Notes under the pieces: model-generated
Database searches by the model: none
Told to the model about the DNA's origin: nothing
Seen by the model: the letters and a program-made list of their open reading frames with translations, nothing else
Assembly (NCBI RefSeq): GCF_032854445.1
Contig: NC_088302.1
Location: forward strand, 31,961,979-32,025,978
DNA: 64,000 bases
Reading direction: 5' to 3'
Origin: Liolophura sinensis
Lineage: Eukaryota; Mollusca; Polyplacophora; Chitonida; Chitonidae
In this document: positions 1-12,800 of the stretch, piece by piece
How positions within the stretch are numbered: the stretch's first letter is position 1
Layout: every line of letters begins with the position of its first letter
Position numbers and translations under genes: made by a program

Positions 1-2878
1 TACTTCCAAAAAGAGGCATCATGGGCTCTGCAAAATTTTCAAAAAGCTCAAAGAATAAAAGCAGATGAGGGATATGTATGCAGTACTTTTGATCTTTGTG
101 GACACATGATCAATCCCTCACACCAGCACACTCCTAAAAAGATAAGACAACAATTAATATAACCTGTGTTATTCAGGATGGGGGGATGAAACAGATCTCG
201 ATGAAACAGATCTCGATGAAACAGACCTAGATGAAACAGATCTCGATGAAACAGATCTAGATGAAACGGCCACAGCTGTTTTGTTCTCATGTCCTTGGTA
301 ACTCAATAATTCAATTTTTAATCTGAAATTCTTACGCAGCTATGGGATAGGCCCTGACACGCCGGAAACAGTTCACTTGTACCCAAGCACATATGATTAA
401 CGAGGGCTCGGGTGACGTAAGCGGAAACAGCGGAAGATCTGCGTGTATAAAGATAACTGGCGTCTGATTGATCAAAACTGATAGCATGGCAGGGCCTTCC
501 AGTTGTAACCTCAATGTATGCGATTTTGTTTACTTGAATTTAGCCCTGATTATGAAAACATCAAAAAGGCCATGTTTTTTAAACTTGAAGTGTTATTATT
601 TATTGATGAATACAAACCTTTAGTTTGGTATTGTTTTTTTTTTTTTAAAATGAAATATACTTCTAAATCATCAACATTTTCACCAACTTTTTTCAGTTGA
701 ATTTATGCATATAATTATTTTAAAAAGATGCTAAAAAATATTTATTTGTGTTGTTAAAGATGCAGGTCTTTATTCTCTACACCCATATTCATCTCAGAAT
801 GTTTGAAAATATTAGTTGCAGAGGCAGTTGAAAAATTAGTATATATATGTTATCACCAATCCAAGTAAATTCACAGGTTTAACTGCCTCATCTGAGAATG
901 AAATTGATCGCTTATCGAATTATGCAGAAAAAAAAACACAAGTCAACAAAGTTCAGATATTATGATGCAAAACCTATAAATTAGTCATGTATTATTAAAC
1001 TGCATCTTGAAGAAGGCTTTTTAAAACGCCGCTGTTCTGAGAGGCGTGAATTTAAGCGTGTAAATTCCACAGCTAATGTTCAGTGCGAAGTGTGATAATC
1101 GCATTTCTCCTTCAAAGAAGAACAAAGGCACTTCAGACCACTTTGCATATCACAACTTAACAGCTTTCATTTCAGGCTCTTAAATATCTGCAACCTGTCA
1201 TCCAGTTCTTGGAATCACAACTCCAGTATGGCCCACTGAGTACAGGCTAAAGATTATGTCAATTCTACTGAGGAGAAACACAGTTCTGATAGCATATTTT
1301 AAGATCTAGTGACAGTGATAACTCGCATAAATATTCATGCAGCCATTGGTCATCTGTAGAAAGTTTCTGGAGATGCAAGATATTGAACTGTGTTAAAGTT
1401 TCATGCAAACACATCAACATCTTACAGCAATACAAAGAGAAAAAATTAAGTCTGTAAAATTGTGATATTTGACAGTGATGCTGGTGATACTGTAGAAGTT
1501 ATTAACACATAGTATATTTTAAGGTTATTGTTGTATGAGCTGTGTATCATGTGACTTACAATTTCAACTGATTCTTGTTTTATTTCACCAGGTTTAAACA
1601 GCGTCTGTTGAAATGATGTTTGTTTGATTTAGGATGTTGTCATCCTCATATCAAAAGACGACTGGCAGCCATAATCACTCACTCATACTTACACTCATTT
1701 AAACTCTTAGTACCTAATGTATACAATGACAAATTTACATCCATTGCTATCAGTAACTCACCTCACCTGATTATTAGAGCCCTACATATCTTAGAAAATT
1801 GTTTCAAACGTGGGTTTTATAAACTTGTTTTATGACCTTAAATGGCTCTAAAAATGCACTTTTCCAGGCAGATTTTTTGAACAAATACAGTAAATTTTAC
1901 CTACACATACACAGTACATTGCTACCATTGTTGCATACATAAACAAAAATTCACCAACACATGCATCAAGGCTATTTCTATTTTACGCTACCTCTGGCTC
2001 CTAAAGTCTTGCATATTGTCTTTTTTTTTTAATTTTTTTTATTTTTAAACATCACAAATGCACCATCTGTATCCAAATACATTAATAATAATAACATCTT
2101 TATTTATCGAAGGTATCTCAGTCAATTTACAATGAAACTATTTTTCCTCAAGGCCTTTACAGAAAAATCAATGTGGTAAGAAACTTGTGCATCAGAGTCC
2201 AATAAAAAAAAAAATATGTCAATATATATATATATATAAAACAAGATAAAGCATTCACAATTTGTGAATTATTCCAGCAATGAAATTCAGGAGAGATATA
2301 TTCAGATGTCTGCTCTTTGCATACCAAACTAACCTGTGTACCGAAACTGACATTTCTGTCTGAAGAAGAGTGCAGTATAACACACATTCCAAATTTGTAA
2401 ACTATGAAATGTACACATTGGTTTAAAAGGAATATGCTATTACATCAAGTGGATCCTCACCTACAAAAGTTTAACCACAGAACGCTGCGCTACATTACAC
2501 TGACTTAAGTGGGAGCAATTAAATCTTTGTTTGATGCAGATTGTTGTATAAACTAGAAGTGAAAGATATTGTAAGCCTTCACTACTATCCATTTCAAAGT
2601 TGAAAATAGAAGTAAAAAAAATTCCGCTGGCATTTTTATCCCAAATGAGATTGCATGCAACATGCAAGTAGAATAACGTGCCACTCCAGGTGCAATTATG
2701 TTACATACGATTTCTTCCACAAGGACTTCCACAAGGAAGATCTAGTATAAAGCTAGGGTCTCATTTTACATGTACTTTAACAGAAATCTTCAGAAAATAA
2801 TCCTGCTGCTGTTGCAAGAATGACTGGCCATTTTCATTTCTGTGGCAGAGATCAATTATTGGCTAACGAAGCTCTTAC
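1..2878. other. No recognised exon; probable GEMIN5 intron
   Basis: I see no minus-strand exon that continues GEMIN5 here, so this is probably the start of its next intron. Contents: a 15-bp minisatellite (about 179-268), short TA and poly-T runs, and AT-rich unique sequence. A strong acceptor followed by a 24-codon plus-strand stretch lies at 1176-1250 (see findings). Confidence 0.5.
179..268. repeat. 15-bp minisatellite, about 6 copies
   Basis: Unit GATGAAACAGATCTC with small variants, repeated head to tail. It creates the spurious minus-strand reading HRDLFHRDLFH. Confidence 0.9.
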
Positions 2879-2998
2879 CTTTAGATTTATCCCCCCTTGC
2901 TGAACTCTCCTCTTCATCGTCACTTTCATCAGCTGTTGCAACTTCTCCTAAGATATCTGCCACTGTTAGTTCCACTGGCCTCTGTACAGACACTCCGC
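2879..2998 (-). CDS. GEMIN5: GEMIN5 exon 16, acidic linker (residues 779-819)
   Basis: Encodes [33 protein letters not shown]. Acceptor TTGACAG, donor G|GTAAGA, phase 1 in and out. It is the last exon I can recognise; the rest of the linker and the C-terminal half are not seen in 1-2878. Confidence 0.85.
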
Positions 2999-5900
2999 CT
3001 GTCAAAATGCAGGTTAAAAAGTGTCAGTTTCTTTATTAGTAGCCTAAACCACTTCTGCTCACTCAAATTTTTGCATTTTTAAAGGATTCCTGAGGATTAT
3101 TACCATGTTGCATTCTGCGAGGCAAAATAAATTTGTGTGTCTTATTCAATTCTGAACAATGTGAAAGACAAGATATCAGAGATATTTCGCCCCAAAAAAA
3201 TCAATCAGCACAAATCCAATCAAATTTGTACTACCCATATTCCTCAACCATTTTGCATATCAAAGAGCAACTTTTATACCTTTTTCATTTGATTACAGGA
3301 GACAAAACTACACTGGTAGGGTTGGTCTGTTTTAGGGCTTCATAAAAAATATAATTTTATCAGTCTACACAGGCTAATGCTCTTAAAATATGATAAAATC
3401 AACACATCACAAACCTGCAAAAAGGTTGATTTTTTTGATTGGTGTTTTACGCCGTACTCAAGAATATTTCACTTATACGACGGCGGTCAGCATTATGGTG
3501 GGTGGAAACCGGGCACAGCCTGGGGGAAACCCACGACCATCCGCAGGTTGCTGTCAGACCTTCCCACTTATGGCCAGAGAGGAAGCCAGCATGAGCTGGA
3601 CTTGAACTCACAACGACCGCATTGGTGAGAGGCTCCTGGGTCATTACGCTGCGCTAGTGCGCTAACCGACTGAGCCACGTAGGCCCCGAAAAAAGGTTGA
3701 AGAATTACAGTATCATTGTAATCCAAACAGACAAAATTCTTAAAAAAAATATCAGTCTTTACTGTGCATGAGTCACGGTACAAAAATCGGTAAATATTTT
3801 ACAAATTGATAATGCGGCTCACTTTATAAATTTTTCAAACTTTAGAATCAAATTATCACTTTAAATTGTACGGAATGAGTCTGATATTTTAGACAATAAT
3901 TTCAGCTACTCTTGGATCTAGATATCATTTGGCTTAAGCATCTTTTCTTGACAAAAGATTTTAGTTGAAATGTTTAATCCTGAACTAGCTTGGTCAATTT
4001 TCAGGTGATACATATTCAATAAGAAAAAATAGTGCCATTTTCACAAAACATCATCACCATGTTTGCCAACACTTGGTGAAAAAATGACATTTATGGCCCC
4101 CATTGGTTGGATGATCAAGACCCCTGACCAATGAAGTCATAGACTTATGAATTCTTTTAAAAAATTCTTGAAACTTACCATGACTATCAGAATCCACATC
4201 TGTGGAGTTACATTCTGCCAAGAGTTGTCTTCTCTTGACCGCAAGGAGCTCTTCAATCTCACGAGTCAACTGCACACCTTCTCCTTGAATGTCTGTATTA
4301 GAGGTATCAGGGCTTTTCTCCACCTCTATGCCTTTCTTCTTGCTTTTTGATCTTCCTTTACTTTTTCGTTTACCTAAAATACAAGCACGAAATTGAGACA
4401 GCTTGTAACTTTACTTGAGTATTGAAAATCTATTTTTTTATTCCAATTCTCCTGAAAATTTCAAGCATCAACTCATTTATAGACGGTATTTCTAGACAAA
4501 AGTTGAAATAGTTCTATGGACATGAAGATTACAAAAGGACAAGAATAAAATAATTATGGTTTTATCTGAAAAATCATTCAAGTACAAGTATTTTGACAAG
4601 ATAAACAGAAAAAGAATTTGTTGCAGGGAAAATTCACCTGACACATTTTGACAATCAAATTATGAGATATTTAAAAAGGGTGCATCGTGCCATTTACAGT
4701 GGTATATATTCTCATTGACTTCTTTAATAATTGATGGATCTATCGTTTATGTAAGCATTTCCCACATAATCTTGCAACAAAGCTTTTCAAAGACGTACAT
4801 TCCACATAAACTTGCATTCGAACGACCAATCTATACACATCTCACAATGCACAGTGAAGCGTTTCAATAACAAATCACTCACCAGCCGGACAAGTTTTGG
4901 TTTCCTGCTCCGATATTTTCCACACCTGCAAGGTGAAGTCGTCTGCCCCTGTCATCACCACATCCTCCTCCAGGGGGCTCCACTCCGCACAGAGCAGTTT
5001 ACCGATGTGTCCTCGAAAGTTTGCCACTGGCTCTTTGTTCAGAACATTCCAAACCTGGAAAAAGATGTTTTTGTTAATGAACAATAAAGCGAATGACTTT
5101 AAAAGTTTTGGATCCAAAATGAGTAAAGAAGAGATTATAATAAAACAGGCATTAATTCATGATAGCTGCAACATTCGGCAGATAATCAATGACATGTCGC
5201 ACTAACACCCCCGGATAAGTGAATAATTCATCTAAAAAGCACTTGGGGCCTTTCGGGGCTGATGTGGTTAGCGTACCAGTGCGGCACAATGACCCTGAAG
5301 CCCATAACCAATGCAGTCGCTGTTAATTCAAATCCAGGCCATGATGCCTTCCGGTCGTATGTGGGAAGGTTTTCCAGCAAACTGTAGATGGTCAGGGGTT
5401 CCCCCAGGCTCTGCCCAGTACCCTCCAAACATCATATAAGTATAAGTGAAATATTCTTGAGTATCAAATTAATAAAACAACTTAAACAGCAGTTTGTCAC
5501 AGCTAATCTAAATACTACAAGAGAGAATAAAAACAGCTTTCTATCTGTGGCAAGCCAAAACCATGCCACTGGGAAGCCAAAACCTAACCAATGGCAACTC
5601 AAAAGCAAGCCACTGGAAAGCCAAAACCAAACCAATAGCAAGTCAAAAGCAAGCCAATGGAAAGCCAAAACCAAACCAATGGCAAGTCAAAAGCAAGCCA
5701 ATGGAAAGCCAAAACCAAACCAATTGTACACCAAAAGCAGTCCAATGAATCTGCTGATGCACTTGTTCTTGTGTTTGTCATTTGTTGAGCCATGCAACAT
5801 ACACTACAGACCAAACATCAGTCCTATCTGGCTCTTTCAGTTTAATAATCATTATTCTTGCCATAGACTATTGTGTGCTGACCATTCAGGATCTGTGCTC

Positions 5901-6775
5901 ATCTTCAAAGCATACATTACAACTACAACCCCTGTCATTTAGGAGTTAATTACCTAAAAATGCAGGCCTCTGTGGCTTAGTTGGTTAGCGCGCTAGCGCA
6001 GCATAATGACCCAGGAGTCTCTCACCAATGCAGTCACTGTGAGCTCAAGTCCAGCTCATGCTGGCTTCCTCTCCGGCTGTACGGGGGAAGGTCTGCCAGC
6101 AACCTGCGGATGGTCGTGGGTTTCCCCGGGCTCTGCCCGGTTTCCTCCCACCATCGTCGTATAAGTGAAATATTCTTGAGTACGGCGTAAAACACCCATC
6201 AAATACATAAATAAACATAGAAATGCACTCTATATCAATATCGTGCAAGAAGGTTGAAAATTGTGTCCAAAATTTGTAAATAAGCGCAAAAATGACTTGT
6301 TTCTTCCATAATCATGGCACTGTGAACATAAAGGAAGTGTTGGGTGAAACTAAATACTAAAGAAGAGTTACCTGTGCTGTTCCATCATAAGATGCTGAAA
6401 CCAGCTGTCCATCAACATGTGGGCTCCATGACAACCCTGTGATACGCCCACTGTGGCCCTCCAGCTGGGCGGTGCTAGAGGTTACCGTGACAACATCACT
6501 GGATTTACCTAGTGTTTCTGAAATAGCAGACACAGATACATGTCTGAAGAATACCACTTAGTATTCAAGGTTTTTCTAAACAAAATGGTTTTATTCCACA
6601 CAAATTAATTTAGAGAATTTGTATGCCACCTAAAGTTGCAAAACTTATGCATGAATCAAACTTGACAAACATGATCGTAGGTTAAAAAAAAGTGAAAAGT
6701 GCGCATAAAATTTTATCAAAAAATTTTACGCAGTTATAGCACAAATACCACAACATAACAGATGTACCAAAGGAT

Positions 6776-6814
<39 letters not shown>

Positions 6815-9800
6815 AGCTAAAGTGTAGGATTGCATATATGCATCCATCGTGCACCATATTTTTTTCAAAATTTAACACAAAGTGAGGTGAAAAGTCAACA
6901 TCAAAAAAATTCATTCAACAAAGTCGAAGTTATTATTGGTCATCTTTTTACCTATGATATGTGTCAGGTCCACCACGTACACCGTGTTCTCATTAGAGCC
7001 TGTAGCGACCCAGTGTCGGCACGGTGACATGGTGGGCGAGGCGGCGGTGTACAGAGGGTGCCAGCGGACGCAGTTGACGAGCTTCTGATGAAGTCTGATC
7101 ACACAGATGAGTCGTAAATTTGGAGGGGTGAAGAGTTCCACAGACCTGGCAATGATGAACACGCACAGTCGTCAACGCTCAAAGCTTCAAACTTATGTCA
7201 ATTCTTCACCTCGTAGAACAACAACAACAGTTTCAGAAAAACAATAAAAAAAATTTTTCTCAGAATTGAACATGCAAATTTCTGAAATATGGACTTATCT
7301 ACGTATTTATTTATTTATTTGATTACTGTTTTTCGCCGTACTCAAGAATATTTCACTTATACCACATTAGCCAGCATTATGGTGGGAGGAAACTGAACTG
7401 AAATGGTCAGGTAAGGTCTGATATATTCTTGATATCAGTTAAGCCAAAACAGGTATTTTTTGTCTGTAAATTTTGTATTATATCTGTGACCACAAAAAAA
7501 CATGGGAAAAATGCTCCAAAAAAAATTCCTACAGCAAGACCCTCATGTTGGACAGCTACCAGTTACTGCCACAACAACATTTAACCACATGGCAAATGTT
7601 TCTCTCATACACACCAGCAGATATTTCTTGAAAACAAATGGCAATATTAGGCCTACACCTACATAAATTTTTATTAGTTTCCTTTTTTCACAAGGTTGAC
7701 TTACCCATCATCATTTCCTACTGCTACCACGGTGAAGTCTTGCTTCCACCTGATGTCACTTCTGATTGGATACTTGCTCTGTGATAGCGGACAGGAAGTT
7801 AGTAATGAGTGTTAGAGCACACCGGTAAGAACAGAAAGCAAGATATTTTACTACATGCACATCATAATTAGACATCATGACTAAGGTGTATATAAATTAT
7901 AAAAACTATAAGTATCAATATCAGTAAAGACCTAAAAGTATCTACATTAAATATTAGTACAGAGGCCTCAATGGCCATTTTGGCTATAAATGAGCTTACT
8001 CATATAAAAACAACCATAAACCAAAGGGTCATAATGTTAGGCACTTCAAGGTGATGAATGCAGCAAAAGTTGATTAATTTATTTTTTTATATATTTCATT
8101 GGTGTTTTACGCCGTGCTCAAGAATATTTCACTTATATGACAGAGGCCTGCATTCCAGCGTGAAGAAATCGGGCAAAACACGACCATTGGCTGGTTGCTG
8201 CAAGACCTCACCACATACGACCTGAGAGGAAGCCAGCATGAGCTGGATTTGAACACAGTGATGGCACTGGTGAGAGGCTCCTGGGTCATTGCAGGCATGC
8301 TAGCTACCTTGGCCACACAGGCCCCAACAAAAATTGAGGTTCTCCAGTTTGATATAAGGGGTCATTGTATGAACGATATAAAAATCATCTTTATTTATTT
8401 TTTATTTTGACCTCTTAAAAACGAGTGAATGATCAAACACTCTGACTCCTGTTAATCAATATCCATTGTCTCTCTTTTTTTTTTTTTTTGGCCTGAGGAA
8501 CACAACTACATAGTACTTCTGGTCAACTTCAGGCCCATTTTATCCAACATTCATCTCAATCACCTTTGATCACGATCAATCACGGCCGAGTTACACACAA
8601 TAAAACCAAAGAAATTTTTAGTAGTCAGACCTAAACTGATCCACGGTCATAATAGTGTACGGCTCTAGTGAGATTTACTGATTAGAAAAATTAAGAAGTT
8701 TTCAATGAAGGTAATAAGGGAATAACAACCTTTGGACCATTTGTGGCAGAGATGACCGTGTGGAAATCCACAGCTTCCTTCTCCAGTCTCTGGGGGAGAT
8801 GTTCCTTAATCAGTCCGTCCCCGACACTGTACACACACAGGGGTGTCTGGCTACTAGCACTGGGGTCTGAGGAAGTAAGGAGCATTAATTAGCCACTAAT
8901 CTTATTTTGTAGCAAAATATTTGTGCAGCTTACATTGTCTGTTCTGACCAGAAAATACCTGGTAGATTGCCCACAGCAATCCTCTAAATGACAAAAACTG
9001 TAGAGGTCAAATGCATGAAAGACATCAGTCAGTTTCCCCAGGAAGGTTTCAGCTATAAACTTACGTTATATTATGAGACTTAAATACTTTAACATTCACT
9101 AATGACTGAAAAGTCTAAAATTGTGAAGGTAAACAGAATGCATGTCATCAGATAGGGGCATCAGGGGAGACAACTCACCTAGAGCAGGACAGGGTGGTCC
9201 CCAGTTTATGACATACACTGTCTTCTTGTGATATGTACTGGACAACTGTGGAGGCCTGAAACATGCATGAATTTTAATAAGCTGGCATAGAAACCTCGGA
9301 AAATGTGTGTAATGTTATTACAGATAATTTGATGTGGAAAAAAAAAAAGAAAAACACCAAAAAGCAACCATTACCATAGATGTGAAAAATGTTGGCATGA
9401 GTGGTGGAAAATTTATATCCTTTTTTTTCACACAAAATCTTGGAAAAAATAAATATTCTCTGAATTACATGAACTACCTTAAGCTTTCAGCAAATCCAAA
9501 GATACAAACAGGTACTAGCAGAAGCATGTGTGCACCTTACGGCTTACTGGTGAAGCGGTTAGATAACGGGGTGTCATTACACAGTTAGGGTCCAGTTCAT
9601 TTCGTACGAATTTATCTTAAAGAGGCCACACCAGAGATTTCAGGTAAAAAATCAATCACCACAAACCTGATCCAAATGTTTGCTGTTATTTTAGCATAGC
9701 CCCATAAAATCTGACAACCTTACACAAAAACCAGCCTCCTCTTTGCTCATCTTACTGTTCAAAATCAGTAAAAGTTTCTAAATTTTATAAAGTCACATTA

Positions 9801-12800
9801 TAACTTTTTCTACCTTAAGAATCATTTTAACATTATAATTGGTGCAGGTATGAGTCTGATATTTACTGAAACACAATAATTTGGTAAATACAGACAAGGC
9901 ATTCAGAGAACACCAGTAGCTAGCCTGACTGTAGACATGTGATACATTCAAATATTGACCTCTAAACCAACAAAAAGTAGAATAATTGACACTGTCATAC
10001 CCAGATATTATCCTTTAGTGATGATTATATAGTGCTGAGATATTGCCATTAAATCAACAAGAAAGACCAAAATTATTATACCATCACAACTATCACTGTT
10101 TATCATATGCGTAAGGATTGCAGAGTAGTGACTTCATATGTTATGGAGTTGTAAATCATTGTGGTGGCAAAAAGACACTGTGGGTCTTTGATATGCAAAA
10201 CTCGACCCTAACATCCTCTGATCAACCTTTCAAACGACCTCTCCTTACTTCGTAAGGCGAGCTACAAATTAGACTTGTTTATCTAATATGGATTTATGGC
10301 AAAAAATGTCCACTGTAGCCTCTTAAAAATCGGCCACACAATCAGTGCCCCGATTAACTTACTTGTTAGAGAGGGTCTGGTATATGCCCACCCGTCCATC
10401 ATCAGTCCCGTATGCTAACAGGCCTTCCTTACTTGGGTGCCAGCTTAACTGCAACACATTATACATGTACCTATATAGACAACTAAGATCTTTCTTTTTT
10501 TCTAAGTTTTGATTCACTGTGAAGTTACAGTAGTTACGAAGTTACACCAAGTCATCCTTTTATGAATATAACATAAATTGTCACCTTGATGATGGTATGA
10601 TTGTCATGACAACAGCTATCTATTTTTGATTCTGCAACTTCCTGTTGACAAGATGAGAATATTATTTTTAGTGATCGTGACATTATTTCATGACATTGTA
10701 GTGTGAGGTTTGATGGTTATTACCTCCCAGTTAGTCAGAATTGGTTCAATATTTAATGTCATTCGCTATCGGTTAACCGATCGGTTAATGTTAGGTTGTC
10801 AATGTTGTACTTCATGAGATGTGATGAATATTTCTAAAATTTATCAATTTCAGATACTCTTGACTGTTACATTAAAGAAGTTAGAGTGGGTGGTTTAAGG
10901 TTATCAACCAACCCACTCTTTAAACATCAGGATTTTTGGACATGCTTAAATTCATTCCATTCTGACGGAAAACATTCATAAACAGCGAAACGATATCTGA
11001 ACACTTTATGACACTTTAAGCATCTGCGAACATCGTGGATGTAAACAAATCACATTTGTGTGATGGTCTTCATTCTAGCATCAAGGACAGTCAAGGGGCA
11101 TTGTATTTTAACTACTGAACTATTGAATTCTGACAGTTAACTATACCTTTCGTGTAAAATATTTGCACCACAGAACAGTTTTCCTGAGGTACTGAGCTAA
11201 TATTTTCATCTTGTCATTTTAATGTTGTAATGACGAAACTGACAACTGTCGTAAAATTCAAGCCTCTTTACAGCACATTTTTGGAGGGAAATTCGAAACA
11301 TCATCAAGAATCTGTCTTGAAATAATCTTTCGGAGAGCAGTCATACAGGAATTACTTAGAAAGATGGCTGAATAAAGAATATTTATTTTCTCAACAGAAA
11401 ATACCTGCCGAGTTAAAAAAAACCTCGCTGGGATTAGCCATTGCTGTCAGAGCAGCGTTCCTGTCATACTAGACGGCACATTCAAGACGTGTCTTCGTGG
11501 ACAGACCACTCAGATCTGAGTTTTTCTTTTGTCAGCGAATCAAATCTCTCTCTGTTCAGCTCAGAAGGCTATAAAAAGGGGCTGACAACATTCGGTTTGG
11601 TAGATGGTGGCCCGGAGGGGTGGCAAAGCGCAAGCAGATCCACAATTCCGCCAGGTCTAGCATGCCTAGCAGTCTCGGAACTGAGAATCCCTCGCTCACC
11701 ACAGACAGATGACCACTCAGTTTGGTGTTTCATTAAGCTAGTCCTCGGGAGCATCCAGTTTTTAGGGAACGTTTTTGGGAGAATCCAGTTTTCCTTTCGA
11801 GAATTATTCCATTGTGATTGGCTTGTAGCTAGCCTGAGGACTCATTTGTATCATTTGGATAGTGGAGACCCTTCGTGTTTCGTTAAACTAGTCCTGGGGA
11901 TCATACAGTTTCTGAGGAACATTGTGGGGACCATCCAGTGCTTCAGACAATGCTTCCACTGTGAATTCTCAACTGGATTGTGGCTAGCCTGAGGACTCTC
12001 AAATCATCTGGATTGAGTGATCATTCAGTTTGGAGTCTGGCAAGCTAGTGTTGGGAACAATTCAGTTTCCCAGGAATGGTTAGGGGACCAGGCAGTTTCT
12101 GCACAGTAACTTCATTGAAAATTCAATGCTGAACTGAGGCTAGCAGTTTGGACTTGCGAATAATCATTGCATCATTGTTAGGCTGGACTCAGTGTACAAG
12201 TGACAATTATCAGTTTGGGGTTGGATTCTGAACACTGGCTATGAGCACTTCACAAGGAACTAAAACACAATCGGGTTTACAGAACTGAAATTTCGTTGTC
12301 ACTCACACACTGAAACTGTTGAGAGCTTTTAATGTATCATGTAAAACCAAGAATTTATAGTAATGTATACATGTTGGGCATTAGAGTTGTTTCATATTTG
12401 AATAAATTCATCGTACAAGTTTCCAGATGAAATCCTGTATGGACGTTGCTTCTTAAAAGTCTGAGTACCCAGAGGATATTATGCAAATATGGCGGTGTCT
12501 CCAGCTACCGAATGATTTTGGGTAATCAATGAGTATAATTATAGGGCTCAGATTATCGAAATCGACACGATCATCACAGGATTCAGAGAATCGTTCAGTT
12601 CTCTGGCATGTGGTTTCTGTTAGTTTGCTTGTCTATACAGATCCACGAGAGATTGTTTAGACATGGCTGTTATACAGCAGCATTTGATTACCCCAGGCTT
12701 CCCACATATATGGCAAAATCCGCTACAACGGTCTTGTAGGCTCGCCCATAAAACAAAAATTCAAAATGGTGTTGCCCAACAGAAACTTACAGCTGTGACC

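Noticed and set aside
3600..3687. tRNA gene at the SINE heads
   Set aside because: A- and B-box-like motifs are present, but there is no complete cloverleaf, and the sequence continues into the SINE body in every copy.
5388..5942. 184-codon plus-strand ORF rich in KPKPNQ
   Set aside because: Starts inside a SINE and crosses the 44-bp minisatellite within a GEMIN5 intron on the other strand.
11441..11992. 183-codon plus-strand ORF
   Set aside because: Coincides with the degenerate 150-bp repeat and shows repeat-derived segments ([18 protein letters not shown]) with no recognisable domain. It is also antisense in a GEMIN5 intron.
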